A DNA stretch of 64,000 nt, from NCBI GenBank assembly GCA_041940305.1, contig JBGTSJ010000030.1, forward strand, positions 1-64,000, given 5' to 3'. The translations under genes and the position numbers were made by a program. The stretch is from JBGTSJ01 sp041940305. Lineage in GTDB: Bacteria; Planctomycetota; Planctomycetia; Planctomycetales; Planctomycetaceae. This document shows positions 17,238-25,617 of this stretch, in pieces. Position 1 is the stretch's first letter. Every line of letters starts with the position of its first letter. The notes beneath the pieces are model-generated. The model did not search any database. It worked only from the letters and a program-made list of their open reading frames with translations, and had not been told where the DNA came from.

Positions 17238-17244
17238 GGGGGGG

Positions 17245-17270
17245 CGTTCCCAAACGGAAGTTTGGGAACG
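17245..17270. repeat. Perfect palindrome CGTTCCCAAAC-GGAA-GTTTGGGAACG
   Basis: Eleven-bp perfect stem, loop GGAA (TTCC on the minus strand). A second right half (GTTTGGGAACGAGG) follows at 17277-17290. Lies in the leader of the sigma factor gene. Confidence 0.8.
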
Positions 17271-17510
17271 AGGTACGTTTGGGAACGAGGGAGGGTGGGA
17301 GGCTCCAGGAGCCAGTCGTTCAATCGAGGGGTTCGGGCTGAGCATGCCGGGCGGGCGCGCGGCATGATGTTTCTTCATCAGAATCGGCAAAGGGGGGTCG
17401 CTACATTGAGGCAATCTCCTACAGCTTGCGTAGACGGAACATTTTGACAAATGGCGGACACGGGGAGTGTCAGGTTTACAAACAGGTCACGAGTTGGTGT
17501 CGGGCAGGAA

Positions 17511-17583
17511 GATCGAGGATTGAGGATGGAGGATCGCGAAGTACGGTCAATCCTCGATCTTCTATCTTCCATCCTCGATCCTC
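17511..17583. repeat. Imperfect inverted repeat of GATCGAGGAT units
   Basis: GATCGAGGATTGAGGATGGA (from 17511) is mirrored by TCTTCCATCCTCGATCCTC ending at 17583. The units are short direct repeats of GAGGAT. The flhF stop codon at 17562-17564 lies inside the right arm, so the last codons of flhF come from this repeat. Confidence 0.75.
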
Positions 17584-18848
17584 AGGGCGGCCTTCGCGTC
17601 AGGTGTTTCGGGACTCAAAATCAACTGCGCGGCGCGGCGGGGGGCGGCGGGTTCGATGTCGTCGGGGACGTCCTGGCCGGTCGTGAGGTAGCTGATCGGG
17701 AGCTGGATGCGGTGGGCGGCGGAGAGGATCGCTCCGGGGCCGGCGGCCTCATCGAGCTTGGTGAGCAGCAGCGAGGTGACGCCGACGGAACGGAAGCGGT
17801 CGGCCGTCAGTGCGTTGCTGCGGACTCCGGTCGCCAGGCTGAGGACGAGGTGCACCTGGTCGACGTCGGCTTCGCCGAGGAAGCTTCTGAGTTCCTGGAT
17901 TTTCAGTTCGTCCCGCGGGCTGCGGCCGGCGGTGTCGATGAGGACGAGATCCATCCCGGCCAGGCTCTGGACGGCTGCCCGCATCTCGGCGGGCGTGGTG
18001 ACGACGTGCATCGGCAGATCGATGATCTCAGCGTAGGTGCGGAGCTGTTCGACGGCGGCGACGCGGTAGGTATCGACGGTGACGAGTCCGACGTTCGCGC
18101 GTTCACGCAGTTTGAAGTTGGCGGCCAGCTTGGCGATGGTCGTCGTCTTGCCGACGCCGGTGGGACCGACGAGTGCGACTACGTGCCGGCGACCCGGCGT
18201 GACGGGGATGGGGCCGGTGCAGCGAATCTGTGTTTCGATCAGCGACTGGAGGCGCTGGATGGCGTCTGCATCGCGGGCGGTGCCGGTCTTGAACTCCAGC
18301 AACAGCTGGCGGGCGACGTCTTCGTCGACGTCGGCGTCGATCAGTTGGGTATAGAGGTGGAAGAGGCTGTCGGGGACTTCGGTGCGGCGGCCGCGGGGGA
18401 TGGTGTTGAGCTGGCTGATGAGGGTGTCGAAGGGGTCGGGAGAGGAGGCGCGGGTCGGCTCTGGTTGTCCGGCATCCAGCTTCGGGACCGCTGTGATGAT
18501 CTCGTTGTGGCCCCTCACCCCCGGCCCCTCTCCCCGCATGACGCGGTGGGAGGTGGAGATTCGTTCGGCTGGGAGAGGGGGGATGCGATCGGTTGCTGGC
18601 TCGGATGCAGGGAGAATGGATTGCGGTTGGGCGGTTTGTCGGGCGGCGGTGGTGGAGCGGCGGAGGGGGGCGGTTTGTTCGGCGAGGCCGGCGACGACCT
18701 CGGCGGCGGAGGTGCGGCGCAGCCAGGGGAAGCGGCGGGCGGCGGGGACTTCGCGCGTGCTGAGGATGATGGCGTCGCTGCCGAGTTCGCGGCGCACGAG
18801 ATCCAGCGCTTCGCGGATCGACGCGGCTCGATAGGTTCGAACGTTCAT
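17562..18848 (-). CDS. flhF: Flagellar SRP-like GTPase FlhF
   Basis: 428-residue SRP-family GTPase controlling flagellar number and placement. N-terminal B domain: MNVRTYRAASIREALDLVRRELGSDAIILSTR, the usual FlhF start. The NG domain has the P-loop VALVGPTGVGKTTTIAKLAANF, then DTYRVAAVEQLRTYAEI, DTAGRSPRDE and TKLDEA. The linker between B and N domains carries MRGEGPGVRG, which is a translated copy of the dispersed GGGAGAGGGG element. The C-terminal residues LRIEDGR are encoded by the inverted repeat at 17511-17583. Start ATG 18848. It follows flhA by 120 bases on the same strand. Confidence 0.92.
   Translation of the reverse strand: MNVRTYRAASIREALDLVRRELGSDAIILSTREVPAARRFPWLRRTSAAEVVAGLAEQTAPLRRSTTAARQTAQPQSILPASEPATDRIPPLPAERISTSHRVMRGEGPGVRGHNEIITAVPKLDAGQPEPTRASSPDPFDTLISQLNTIPRGRRTEVPDSLFHLYTQLIDADVDEDVARQLLLEFKTGTARDADAIQRLQSLIETQIRCTGPIPVTPGRRHVVALVGPTGVGKTTTIAKLAANFKLRERANVGLVTVDTYRVAAVEQLRTYAEIIDLPMHVVTTPAEMRAAVQSLAGMDLVLIDTAGRSPRDELKIQELRSFLGEADVDQVHLVLSLATGVRSNALTADRFRSVGVTSLLLTKLDEAAGPGAILSAAHRIQLPISYLTTGQDVPDDIEPAAPRRAAQLILSPETPDAKAALRIEDGR
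18508..18589. repeat. Palindrome-ended element of GGGAGAGGGG family (copy 3), inside flhF
   Basis: GGCCCCTCACCCCCGGCCCC at the left and GGGAGAGGGGGGATGCGA at the right, about 82 bases. Same layout as 9782-9862 but opposite orientation. It lies in frame within flhF and encodes part of its linker. Confidence 0.8.
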
Positions 18849-18968
18849 GGAACGACATCCCTGTCTGGTGGACCGGACCTCGACGTCCGGTCGCGTTGGG
18901 CTGACTTCAGTTTGCCCGGTAGTGGTGCGTGGGATTGAGGGCGGTGTCCGTCTCACGGAGTGACACGG

Positions 18969-21125
18969 CTACTTTGCGGGTGGTGAGTGTGCTTGGACGG
19001 TTTGAACGGGGCGGAATAAGGGTGGTTGGCGCAGATCGAGATCGAGAAAGCCGTGGAAGACGGTGTCGGTGTCGTTGGTGATTTCGTTGTGGCTGAGGAC
19101 GTGCAGCCGGGGGCAGGCGCGGGCCGTGATCTGTCGCAGGCCGGCGCGGACCTCGGGACGGCAGATGACGACTTCGGGGCGGCCAGCGTTGGACAGCCGC
19201 TTGAGCCGGTCGACCAGGGCCGCGCAGATGGAGTCGCGCAGTTGTTGCGGCACCGAGATCCGGAGTTCCGCATCGTCGAACTCGACCTGTTCCAGCAGGA
19301 GGTCTTCGAGATCGGGATCGAGGCCGACGGCATGCAGCACGCGTTCGCCGTCGCGGCACTGCTGGCAGATGGTCCGGGAGAGGGCGACGCGAACACACTC
19401 GGTCAGCACGGCGGGGTTGCTGGTCCGCTGGCTGCAGCTGCCGAGGGCTTCGAGAATGACTTCCAGGTCGCGGATGGAGACCCGCTCGCGGAGCAGGCTG
19501 CAGAGCACCTGGTGCACCGTGGCCGGGCGAATGCCGAGGGGCTGCAGCTCGTCCACCAGTTGTGGGGAGCGCGTGCGGAGATCGGTGAGGAGGGCGTGGA
19601 CCTGCTGCCGGGTGAGCAGTTCGGCCGCGTGCAGCCGGACGACCTCGCCGAGGTGCTGGATCAGAAACGATTGCGGACGGAGGATCTGATAGCCGGCGCC
19701 GACCGCGGCTTCCTTGAGTCCGGCTTCGATCCAGCGGGCGGGACGGCCGGTGGACGGTTCCTGTGTTTCGATGCCGGGCAGCGGCTCTTCAACGCCGTCG
19801 AAGTCGACGGCGAGCAGTGCGTCGGCATACGCCTCGCCCCAGGCGACCGGGACGCCGCGGAGCTTGATCTGGAACTGCCGCGGATCGAGACGCAGGTTAT
19901 CGACCACGCGGACCTTGGGGACGATGAATCCGAGTTCCTGGGCGATCCGCTGCCGGAGCTGGGTGATGTGTTCGATGAGATCGCCGCCGGCCGAGGAATC
20001 GGCAAGACGGAGCAGCCCGATGCCGAGTTCCAGTTCGAGCGACTCGATGCGGAGGTCGTGCCGCGCGTCGGCGGGAGCGGCGTTCGAGGGGGGCGCCGGC
20101 GTTTGCTGCGGTTCCGGCTGCGGAGATTCCACGGCAGCGGGGCGCTGCGACTGCAGCAGCCAGCCGATGACGAGGCAGCCGATCCCCAGCGTCGCCAGTG
20201 GAATCGTCGGCAGACCGCTGAAGGCCATCACCAGGACGAACCCGGCGGCGATGTACATGGCGACCGGATGCCGGAACACCTGGCCGACGACATCGCGGGA
20301 GAGGTCGCCGTCGATGGACGAGCGCGTCACCAGCAGGCCGGCTGCGATAGAGATGAGGAGTGCGGGGATCTGGGCGACGAGACCGTCGCCGATCGTCAGC
20401 GTGGTGAAGAGAGCGACGGCATTGCCGAGCGACATGCCTTCACTCAGCACGCCGACATAGAGACCGCCGAGGATGTTGATGGCCGTGATGATCAGGCCGG
20501 CGACCGCATCGCCGCGAACGAACTTGCTGGCGCCGTCCATCGCTCCGTAGAAGTCGGCCTGGCGGGCGATCTGCCGGCGGAGATGGCGGGCCTCTTCTTT
20601 GGTGATCAAGCCGTTGGCGAGATCGGCATCGACGGCCATCTGGCGGCCAGGCATGCCGTCGAGGGCGAACCGTGCGGCGACTTCGCCGATGCGCGTGGCG
20701 CCTTTGGTGATCACGACGAACTGAATCGTCACCAGGATCACAAAGATGATGAGGCCGACGGTGGGGGACCCGGCGGCGACAAAATCGCCGAAGGCTTCGA
20801 TGACGCGCCCGGCCGCCTGCGATCCTTCTGCGGCTCCGCCGGTCAGAATGAGCCGCGTCGAGGCGACATTCAGCACGAGGCGGACGAGCGTGGTCCCGAG
20901 CAGCAATGCCGGGAAGACGCTGAACTCGAGCGGACTGGCGACGTGAATAGTGGTGAGCAGGATCACCACCGAGAGCGTGAGGTTGCCCGCGAGCAGCAGG
21001 TCCATGAGGACCGGCGGCAGCGGGACGACCATCACGAGGACGGCGCCGACGATGAGGATCGGGAATAGGAGACCCAGGCTGCGCGACATCGTGTCGCGCA
21101 ATCCGGGCAGGGACTGCGAAGTCAT
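18969..21125 (-). CDS. flhA: Flagellar biosynthesis protein FlhA
   Basis: 718-residue export-gate protein of the flagellar type III secretion system. The N-terminal half has about eight transmembrane helices, beginning LLFPILIVGAVLVMVVPLPP, and contains the FHIPEP signature region GAMDGASKFVRGDAVAGL plus NVASTRLILTGG. The C-terminal cytosolic domain includes WGEAYADALLAVDFDGVEE and VRLHAAELLTRQQVHALLTDLR, which binds export substrates and chaperones. Length is normal. With flhF and a FliA-type sigma factor downstream on the same strand it forms a flagellar control cluster, so the host is probably motile at some stage. ATG 21125 gives MTSQSLPGL. Confidence 0.96.
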   Translation of the reverse strand: MTSQSLPGLRDTMSRSLGLLFPILIVGAVLVMVVPLPPVLMDLLLAGNLTLSVVILLTTIHVASPLEFSVFPALLLGTTLVRLVLNVASTRLILTGGAAEGSQAAGRVIEAFGDFVAAGSPTVGLIIFVILVTIQFVVITKGATRIGEVAARFALDGMPGRQMAVDADLANGLITKEEARHLRRQIARQADFYGAMDGASKFVRGDAVAGLIITAINILGGLYVGVLSEGMSLGNAVALFTTLTIGDGLVAQIPALLISIAAGLLVTRSSIDGDLSRDVVGQVFRHPVAMYIAAGFVLVMAFSGLPTIPLATLGIGCLVIGWLLQSQRPAAVESPQPEPQQTPAPPSNAAPADARHDLRIESLELELGIGLLRLADSSAGGDLIEHITQLRQRIAQELGFIVPKVRVVDNLRLDPRQFQIKLRGVPVAWGEAYADALLAVDFDGVEEPLPGIETQEPSTGRPARWIEAGLKEAAVGAGYQILRPQSFLIQHLGEVVRLHAAELLTRQQVHALLTDLRTRSPQLVDELQPLGIRPATVHQVLCSLLRERVSIRDLEVILEALGSCSQRTSNPAVLTECVRVALSRTICQQCRDGERVLHAVGLDPDLEDLLLEQVEFDDAELRISVPQQLRDSICAALVDRLKRLSNAGRPEVVICRPEVRAGLRQITARACPRLHVLSHNEITNDTDTVFHGFLDLDLRQPPLFRPVQTVQAHSPPAK

Positions 21126-21552
21126 TCCGCGTCCAGCGACCGAAGGTGATTGAGTTGAGGGAAAACCGAGAGAACTTGAGAGAGGGGCGGGATTGATACC
21201 GGAAGGCCGGGAGGGTGTCCAGCCGTGCCGATGCGGCCTGGAACGGACCTGCGACGCCGTAAGGCGTGTGGCAGCAATGTGATGGATCAGCGAGGCACTG
21301 CAGACGGCTGATTGAGAACTCTACTCCGCAGGCAAACCCTGCCGATTGTGCGCGTCGCAGCGACCGCGGACTGTGGACGGCCTGCACTTGCCGGAATGGT
21401 TCACCGTCGCCGGACAGGCCGATCCACTCGATACGCCGTCTCTCGCCGATGCCGATCCGCAGCGCGGATCGGGGGAAGGATTCCTGTTGAGGAGACGGCC
21501 TTTGCGTCGCGGCTCGAGGACCGCGGCTGACTCTGCCACCTCAGGATGAGCC
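21126..21552. other. Divergent spacer between flhA and PAP2 phosphatase
   Basis: 427 bases, no gene recognised. It should contain promoters for flhA (leftwards) and the phosphatase (rightwards); no consensus sigma-54 or sigma-28 site was recognised by eye. Confidence 0.5.
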
Positions 21553-22554
21553 GTGCAGAGGCTGATGCGACTGCTGCTGCTGATCTTCGCCGTCGGCGCC
21601 GGGGGGTGCCGCACGCTGGAGCCGTGCGCGCCGCCAGTACAACCGCCCCCAGAGTCGGTTGCCGCTCCGATCCGGTTGGATCGGCAGGAATTGCCGCTCG
21701 AGGCCGCGCAGCTGGACTCGACGAACAGGCCAGCGGCTCGGTCTCCCGAATTACCGATTGCTCTGCCCAAGGCGGTAGTGCGTTCGCCTGGTGCGATCGT
21801 CGCCTGCTCCGCCTGCGATGCCGATTCCTGCCTGCCGCTGTATCAGCCGACTGCCGTCGATTACCGATTCTCCGACGACCTGCGCGAACTTGGTCCGACG
21901 ATCTGGAGAGACGCACAGGGGATCGTGGAGCGCGAGAACGTCGTCATTCTGGGCGTGTCACTGGGCGCGGCGATCGGCATTCGGCAGGGGCTCGACAGCG
22001 AAATCCGGCAGGAGACGCAGGACAACCCAATGCGCTGGGGAGACGCCAGCCGCGTGCTAGGCTATCTCGGCGAAGCCCCGTATCAGGTGCCAGTGCTGGG
22101 GGTGCTGTGGGGAGTGAGCGTGTGGACAGACGACCCTGAGCTGCACAGCCTGTCATCCACGATGGTGAGCGCTTACACCATCAGCGGTCTGGCAACGCTC
22201 GCCATCAAGGCTGCCACCGACACGGAGCGCCCCGACGCGGACTGGAACGATGGCCGCTGGGGATTCCCGTCGTTTCATGCGGCCAGCGCCTTCACGATCG
22301 CCGGAGTGCTGGAGGAGTACTACGGCTGGGACGTCGGACTGCCGGCCTACACGCTCGCGGGGCTGATCAGCTGGAGCCGGATCGACGAACGGGATCATGA
22401 TCTGTCCGACGTGGTCTTTGGCGCAGCGATGGGCTGGGTGATCGGGAAGTCGGTGGCCGGGCAGCACCTGCGAGGGGACGGACGGGTGCGGGTGCTGCCG
22501 TGGGTGCATCCAACTGACAGTGGAGCGGGGCTGATGTTTGATGCGCGGTTCTGA
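21553..22554 (+). CDS. PAP2-superfamily phosphatase, probable lipoprotein
   Basis: 333-residue exported protein. N-terminus LMRLLLLIFAVGAGGC is a lipoprotein-type signal with a lipobox ending AGGC. The phosphatidic-acid-phosphatase motifs are in order: KAATDTERP (KxxxxxxRP), PSFHAASAFT (PSGH variant with phenylalanine) and SRIDERDHDLSDVVFG (SRxxxxxHxxxD). These form the vanadium-haloperoxidase-like active site that removes phosphate from lipid phosphates or similar substrates. The start GTG 21553 has a GGATGAG upstream; ATG 21565 is an equal alternative. It stands alone, followed by a repeat-rich spacer. Confidence 0.85.
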   Translation: MQRLMRLLLLIFAVGAGGCRTLEPCAPPVQPPPESVAAPIRLDRQELPLEAAQLDSTNRPAARSPELPIALPKAVVRSPGAIVACSACDADSCLPLYQPTAVDYRFSDDLRELGPTIWRDAQGIVERENVVILGVSLGAAIGIRQGLDSEIRQETQDNPMRWGDASRVLGYLGEAPYQVPVLGVLWGVSVWTDDPELHSLSSTMVSAYTISGLATLAIKAATDTERPDADWNDGRWGFPSFHAASAFTIAGVLEEYYGWDVGLPAYTLAGLISWSRIDERDHDLSDVVFGAAMGWVIGKSVAGQHLRGDGRVRVLPWVHPTDSGAGLMFDARF

Positions 22555-22555
22555 A

Positions 22556-22774
22556 GAGTTGAACAGGAGGCAACGGAGGGAACAGAGGCGATGGAAGTTA
22601 TGGGTCGCACAACCTTAAACAAGCTGCGGCCGCCGATTTCTGAGACTGCATTTCGACATCCGGCCAATCTTGGAGTGATGCTTATACACCGGATCAGTCA
22701 GCAGTTGCCTCGGCGGAGTCTGCACCATCCGAAGCGGGCGCTTCCCTCTGTTTACTCCGTTGCCTCCTGTTCCA
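22556..22774. repeat. Inverted pair of GAACAGGAGG elements
   Basis: Left element 22558-22587 (TTGAACAGGAGGCAACGGAG, then GGAACAGAGG) and right element 22743-22774 in inverse orientation (CTCTGTTTACTCCGTTGCCT, CCTGTTCC). The pair encloses about 155 bases without a gene, between the PAP2 gene and the DusB-like gene. Confidence 0.8.
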
Positions 22775-22775
22775 T

Positions 22776-23858
22776 TCACCAGAGCTCGTTGGGACCGTTG
22801 GGGACCTTGACCAGGGCTGTCGCGACGCGGGATTCCCGTTCGCCGTGGCGTTGGCGGATGGCTTCTGCGATCTGCTCGAATTCGGTGATCGTCTCGAAGC
22901 GGCGGAGGCGGTCTTCGAGGTCTTCCGGCACTCCCAGCTTTGCTCCGTACCAGGCGGCGAATTTGCGGAAGAGGGTGCAGGCGTAGTCTTCGTGCTGTTC
23001 GGCCATGAGCCGGAAATGCCTGACGAGGAAGTCGATCTGCTCGTCGGGCGACGGCTCTGTGATCGTCTCGCCGCGTGACGCCTGATCCAGCTTGCGGAAG
23101 ATCCAGGGGTCCAGCATTGCACCGCGGCCGATGGCGATGGCGGTGCAGCCCGTCACGCGGCGCATGTGGAGTGCATCGTTGACTGTGCGGACGTCGCCGT
23201 TGCCGATGATTGGGATGTGGTCCACTGCCTCAACGACTTCGCGAATACCGCTCAAGTCGACGGAGCCGTGAAATCCCTGCTGCCGCGTGCGGCCGTGAAT
23301 GGTGACGGCGGCGACGCCGATCTGCTCAAACTCGCGGGCCAGCCCGGGAGCGGTGAGATGCTCGCGGTCCCAGCCGAGGCGCATCTTGACGGTGACCGGG
23401 ATCGAGACGGCATCGAGGACGGCCTGCACCGTGTCGCAGGCGCCGTCCGTGTCGCACATCAGCCGGGCGCCGCCCCCCTGGCCGTTGATCTTGGCCATCG
23501 GGCAGCCCATGTTGATGTCGACCCCTTCGTAGCCGTGGTCCTCGAGCCAGCGTGCGGCCCGCGCCAGTTCTTCCCGCCTGCCGCTGAAGATCTGCACGGA
23601 GAGGGGGCGGTCTTCGAGATGCGTGGCAATGATGTCGAACGATTTCCGCCGCCCCGACAGCAGCATCGTCGCCTGCACGAGGTCGGTCGTGGCGAGGCCG
23701 AGACCGCCGAGCTCGCGGATGGCGCGGCGGAAGGCCAGCTGCGTGTAACCGGCGAGGGGGGCGAGGAAGTAGGGGGACTGCAGCAAACGGCCACCGATGC
23801 GCAACTCCGATTGTTGTGAGGGGGCGTCGGAGGTCATCGGGGCGGGCGAAATAGTCAT
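22776..23858 (-). CDS. dusB: tRNA-dihydrouridine synthase (DusB-like)
   Basis: Flavoenzyme reducing uridine to dihydrouridine in tRNA. The TIM barrel begins SPYFLAPLAGYTQLAFRR and includes the catalytic loop VDINMGCPMAKINGQGGGARLM with the proton-donor cysteine, VTVKMRLGWD, TIHGRTRQQGFHG and IPIIGNGDV. The end DPWIFRKLDQA and helical C-terminal domain are complete. Start taken at ATG 23858 (MTISPAPMTSD); a TTG at 23918 would extend it to 380 residues, and another ATG lies seven codons on. Planctomycete homologues are usually annotated as DusB-type; a DusA/DusC assignment is not supported. Confidence 0.9.
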   Translation of the reverse strand: MTISPAPMTSDAPSQQSELRIGGRLLQSPYFLAPLAGYTQLAFRRAIRELGGLGLATTDLVQATMLLSGRRKSFDIIATHLEDRPLSVQIFSGRREELARAARWLEDHGYEGVDINMGCPMAKINGQGGGARLMCDTDGACDTVQAVLDAVSIPVTVKMRLGWDREHLTAPGLAREFEQIGVAAVTIHGRTRQQGFHGSVDLSGIREVVEAVDHIPIIGNGDVRTVNDALHMRRVTGCTAIAIGRGAMLDPWIFRKLDQASRGETITEPSPDEQIDFLVRHFRLMAEQHEDYACTLFRKFAAWYGAKLGVPEDLEDRLRRFETITEFEQIAEAIRQRHGERESRVATALVKVPNGPNELW

Positions 23859-23982
23859 GTCGCCGAAGAGCGCGCTGAACAGTGAATCGATGGAATCTGT
23901 GACTCGAACCACCTTCAAGACCTGAAGATGCAGGCGAAGTCCCGCCCGAACCAGCCGGGTCGCCGAGCTTTCATCCGCTCGG

Positions 23983-24003
23983 CCGGCCTCACAGAGGCCG
24001 GCT
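23983..24003. repeat. Perfect palindrome GCCGGCCTC-ACA-GAGGCCGGC
   Basis: Nine-bp perfect stem with a three-base loop, in the 194-base space between the DusB-like gene and the RelE-like gene. On the minus strand it comes after the RelE-like gene and may terminate it. Confidence 0.75.
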
Positions 24004-24052
24004 ACAGAGGTGTTCGAGGATTCTCTGGGAGTTGGGTATCGAAAAGCGTCGC

Positions 24053-24340
24053 TTACATCCTGAAACCGAGAAGTTGATGAACTATGACAAGCTGATCGCC
24101 TTCGCGAACCTCATACAAGACCAGCACGGGCGGCTCCAGGTCCGGGATCGACCACAATCGGAATCCCGGCAGATGCATCAGCGCGATACCATGCTGACCA
24201 GGTGAGAACCGCAACTCCGCATCAAGTCGATCGCTCGCGGCGGTCAGTCGAACGCGAACAGCTCGATCGGCTGCCAGCCATCGATTGGCGACATCGCGGC
24301 GCAGCTCCGGCGTCCAGACAACCGTGTAGTGTCCACCCAT
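24053..24340 (-). CDS. RelE/ParE-like small protein (putative toxin)
   Basis: 95-residue protein with the strand order expected for a RelE-like fold: VVWTPELRRDVANRWL, a helix with RLDAELRFSP, IALMHLPGFRLWSI and the closing VLVLYEVREGDQLVIVHQLLG. I could not assign it to a named subfamily. It lies 61 bases downstream of a small acidic protein that resembles an antitoxin, suggesting a toxin-antitoxin pair. The usual RelE catalytic residues are not obvious. Confidence 0.6.
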   Translation of the reverse strand: MGGHYTVVWTPELRRDVANRWLAADRAVRVRLTAASDRLDAELRFSPGQHGIALMHLPGFRLWSIPDLEPPVLVLYEVREGDQLVIVHQLLGFRM

Positions 24341-24401
24341 GCAGCGATCGTCGATTACGAACGAGAGCGGGCAGCGTCAGGTCGACGGCACCTGTGGTCG
24401 A

Positions 24402-24695
24402 TCAGCCGCGTTCCTCCTGCTCGCCAGCCTCCAGCGCATTAAGTGAATCCAGCAACTCGCGCGTGGTCAGGCATTCTGAGGCATCGACAGGAGGCCTTCG
24501 CCGATAATTGTCGACAAAGCGCTGGGCCTCCGCTATGTACGGCGAGTAATCAAAATCGTCCGCGTCGGCGAGCGTCACGGTGGCCATCAGGGCGCCGTCT
24601 TCGGAGCGGATTTCGATCACCGAGCCGGCGGGGTTACTCAAAATCTCGCCGATCGTCGTCTGTTCCGTCGTTTCGTTAAGGACAAGCGTCGTCAT
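24402..24695 (-). CDS. Putative antitoxin (Phd/DUF-type small protein)
   Basis: 97-residue acidic protein. The N-terminal half (TIGEILSNPAGSVIEIRSED and LMATVTLADADDFDYSPY) looks like a small beta-alpha module similar to Phd/YefM-like antitoxins of planctomycetes; the C-terminal half is helical and acidic (LLDSLNALEAGEQEERG). Start ATG 24695 is used because GAGAGAAG stands upstream; the frame is open further but overlaps the Maf gene. Function inferred from its RelE-like neighbour. Confidence 0.6.
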   Translation of the reverse strand: MTTLVLNETTEQTTIGEILSNPAGSVIEIRSEDGALMATVTLADADDFDYSPYIAEAQRFVDNYRRRPPVDASECLTTRELLDSLNALEAGEQEERG

Positions 24696-24750
24696 TGAAT
24701 CTTCTCTCTCGAGTGAGCCGCACTGGTTCCTAATTCTACCCAGCCGCCAG

Positions 24751-25398
24751 TTACGGCGAGAACCCGAATTCCGGGTGCACGCGCTCAAGTATCTCCGCCG
24801 TCTCCCGCAGCGGGAGGCCGACGACGTTGCTGATGCTGCCGGTCACGTGTTCGACGAACAGGCTGCCGGCACCCTGCAGGGCATAGCCTCCTGCCTTGCC
24901 GCGCGGCTCGCCGGTGGCGAGATACCAGTCGACGAACGGCTGCGAGTCAGCGCGGAAGCGGACTTCGCTGGAGACGATGGTCTCCTCGATTCGGCCGGCT
25001 GGTGCGGCGATACAGACGGCCGTGAGGGCGAGATGCGTGCGGCCGAGATAGTAGCGGTGAAACCATTCGCGGACCGTGTTCCGCCAGTCTGGCTCCGGGG
25101 GCTGGCCGAGGACGGCGAGCGTGCCGTCGTCGTTCGTGCCGACGATGACGGTGTCGGCGGTGAGCACGGCGATCCAGCCGGCTGGAAGCTGTGCACGGAC
25201 GTCGTCGTTCTTCGCGCGGGCGATCTCCTGCAGCCGTTGCTCGATACCCGACTGTTTGCACAGCCCGTCGAAGCCCACTTCGTCCGCTGTGCGGGGGGGA
25301 TGGACGACGATCTGCCCGGGTGACACGAGATGCGACAAGAGCTCGAGTCGGCGCGGCGAGCGCGAGCCGAGAATCAGCTTGCCGATGGTTGCAGTCAT
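24751..25398 (-). CDS. maf: Maf-like nucleotide pyrophosphatase
   Basis: 215-residue member of the Maf/YhdE family, which hydrolyses non-canonical nucleoside triphosphates (dTTP/UTP or modified nucleotides) to monophosphates. Signature N-terminus LILGSRSPRRLELL; the nucleotide-binding TADTVIVGTNDDG; GEPRGKAGGYALQG; and SISNVVGLPL near the end. Compared with the usual 190-200 residues it is slightly long. Start ATG 25398 (MTATIGKLILGS) gives the standard N-terminus. It precedes the antitoxin-like gene by 55 bases on the same strand. Confidence 0.92.
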   Translation of the reverse strand: MTATIGKLILGSRSPRRLELLSHLVSPGQIVVHPPRTADEVGFDGLCKQSGIEQRLQEIARAKNDDVRAQLPAGWIAVLTADTVIVGTNDDGTLAVLGQPPEPDWRNTVREWFHRYYLGRTHLALTAVCIAAPAGRIEETIVSSEVRFRADSQPFVDWYLATGEPRGKAGGYALQGAGSLFVEHVTGSISNVVGLPLRETAEILERVHPEFGFSP

Positions 25399-25565
25399 GA
25401 ATCGAGCATACGATCTCCGCGCGGCGGCTGACAGTGGCTGGTTCGGGGGAGATGCGGCGTTATGCTCGATGTGGGGCTTCGGTTGGTATGGGGTATCGGG
25501 TGACGGGAAGTGGGTTGTCGGGGGCTAAGTTGGGCCCGGAGGTCGCTGATGAAGAATCGGTCGGG

Positions 25566-25599
25566 CAGCGGACGGCACACGGAGTGTGCCTGCGACTTT
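25566..25599. repeat. GGCACAC-GGA-GTGTGCC element, copy 1
   Basis: CAGCGGACGGCACACGGAGT followed by GTGCCTGCGACTTT; the centre is a 7-bp palindrome with loop GGA. Copies also at 33534, 48236 and 54927. It lies just upstream of the DUF2071 gene and is open in its frame. Confidence 0.88.
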
Positions 25600-25617
25600 C
25601 CCTTGCCGGAGCAGCGG

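Larger units (their letters stand above)
17074..17561. other. Palindrome-rich spacer between flhF and sigma factor gene
   Basis: 488 bases holding two perfect hairpins (17221-17237 and 17245-17270), a further half copy TTTGGGAACGAGG at 17278-17290, and an inverted repeat that runs into the end of flhF. No gene is seen; flhG, which often follows flhF, is absent. Confidence 0.7.

Noticed and set aside
19026..21068. 680-residue open frame opposite flhA
   Set aside because: Antisense shadow of flhA; composition rich in Asp, Glu, Arg and Gly with no motif.
25510..25617. N-terminal extension of the DUF2071 protein
   Set aside because: It reads through the GGCACAC repeat.
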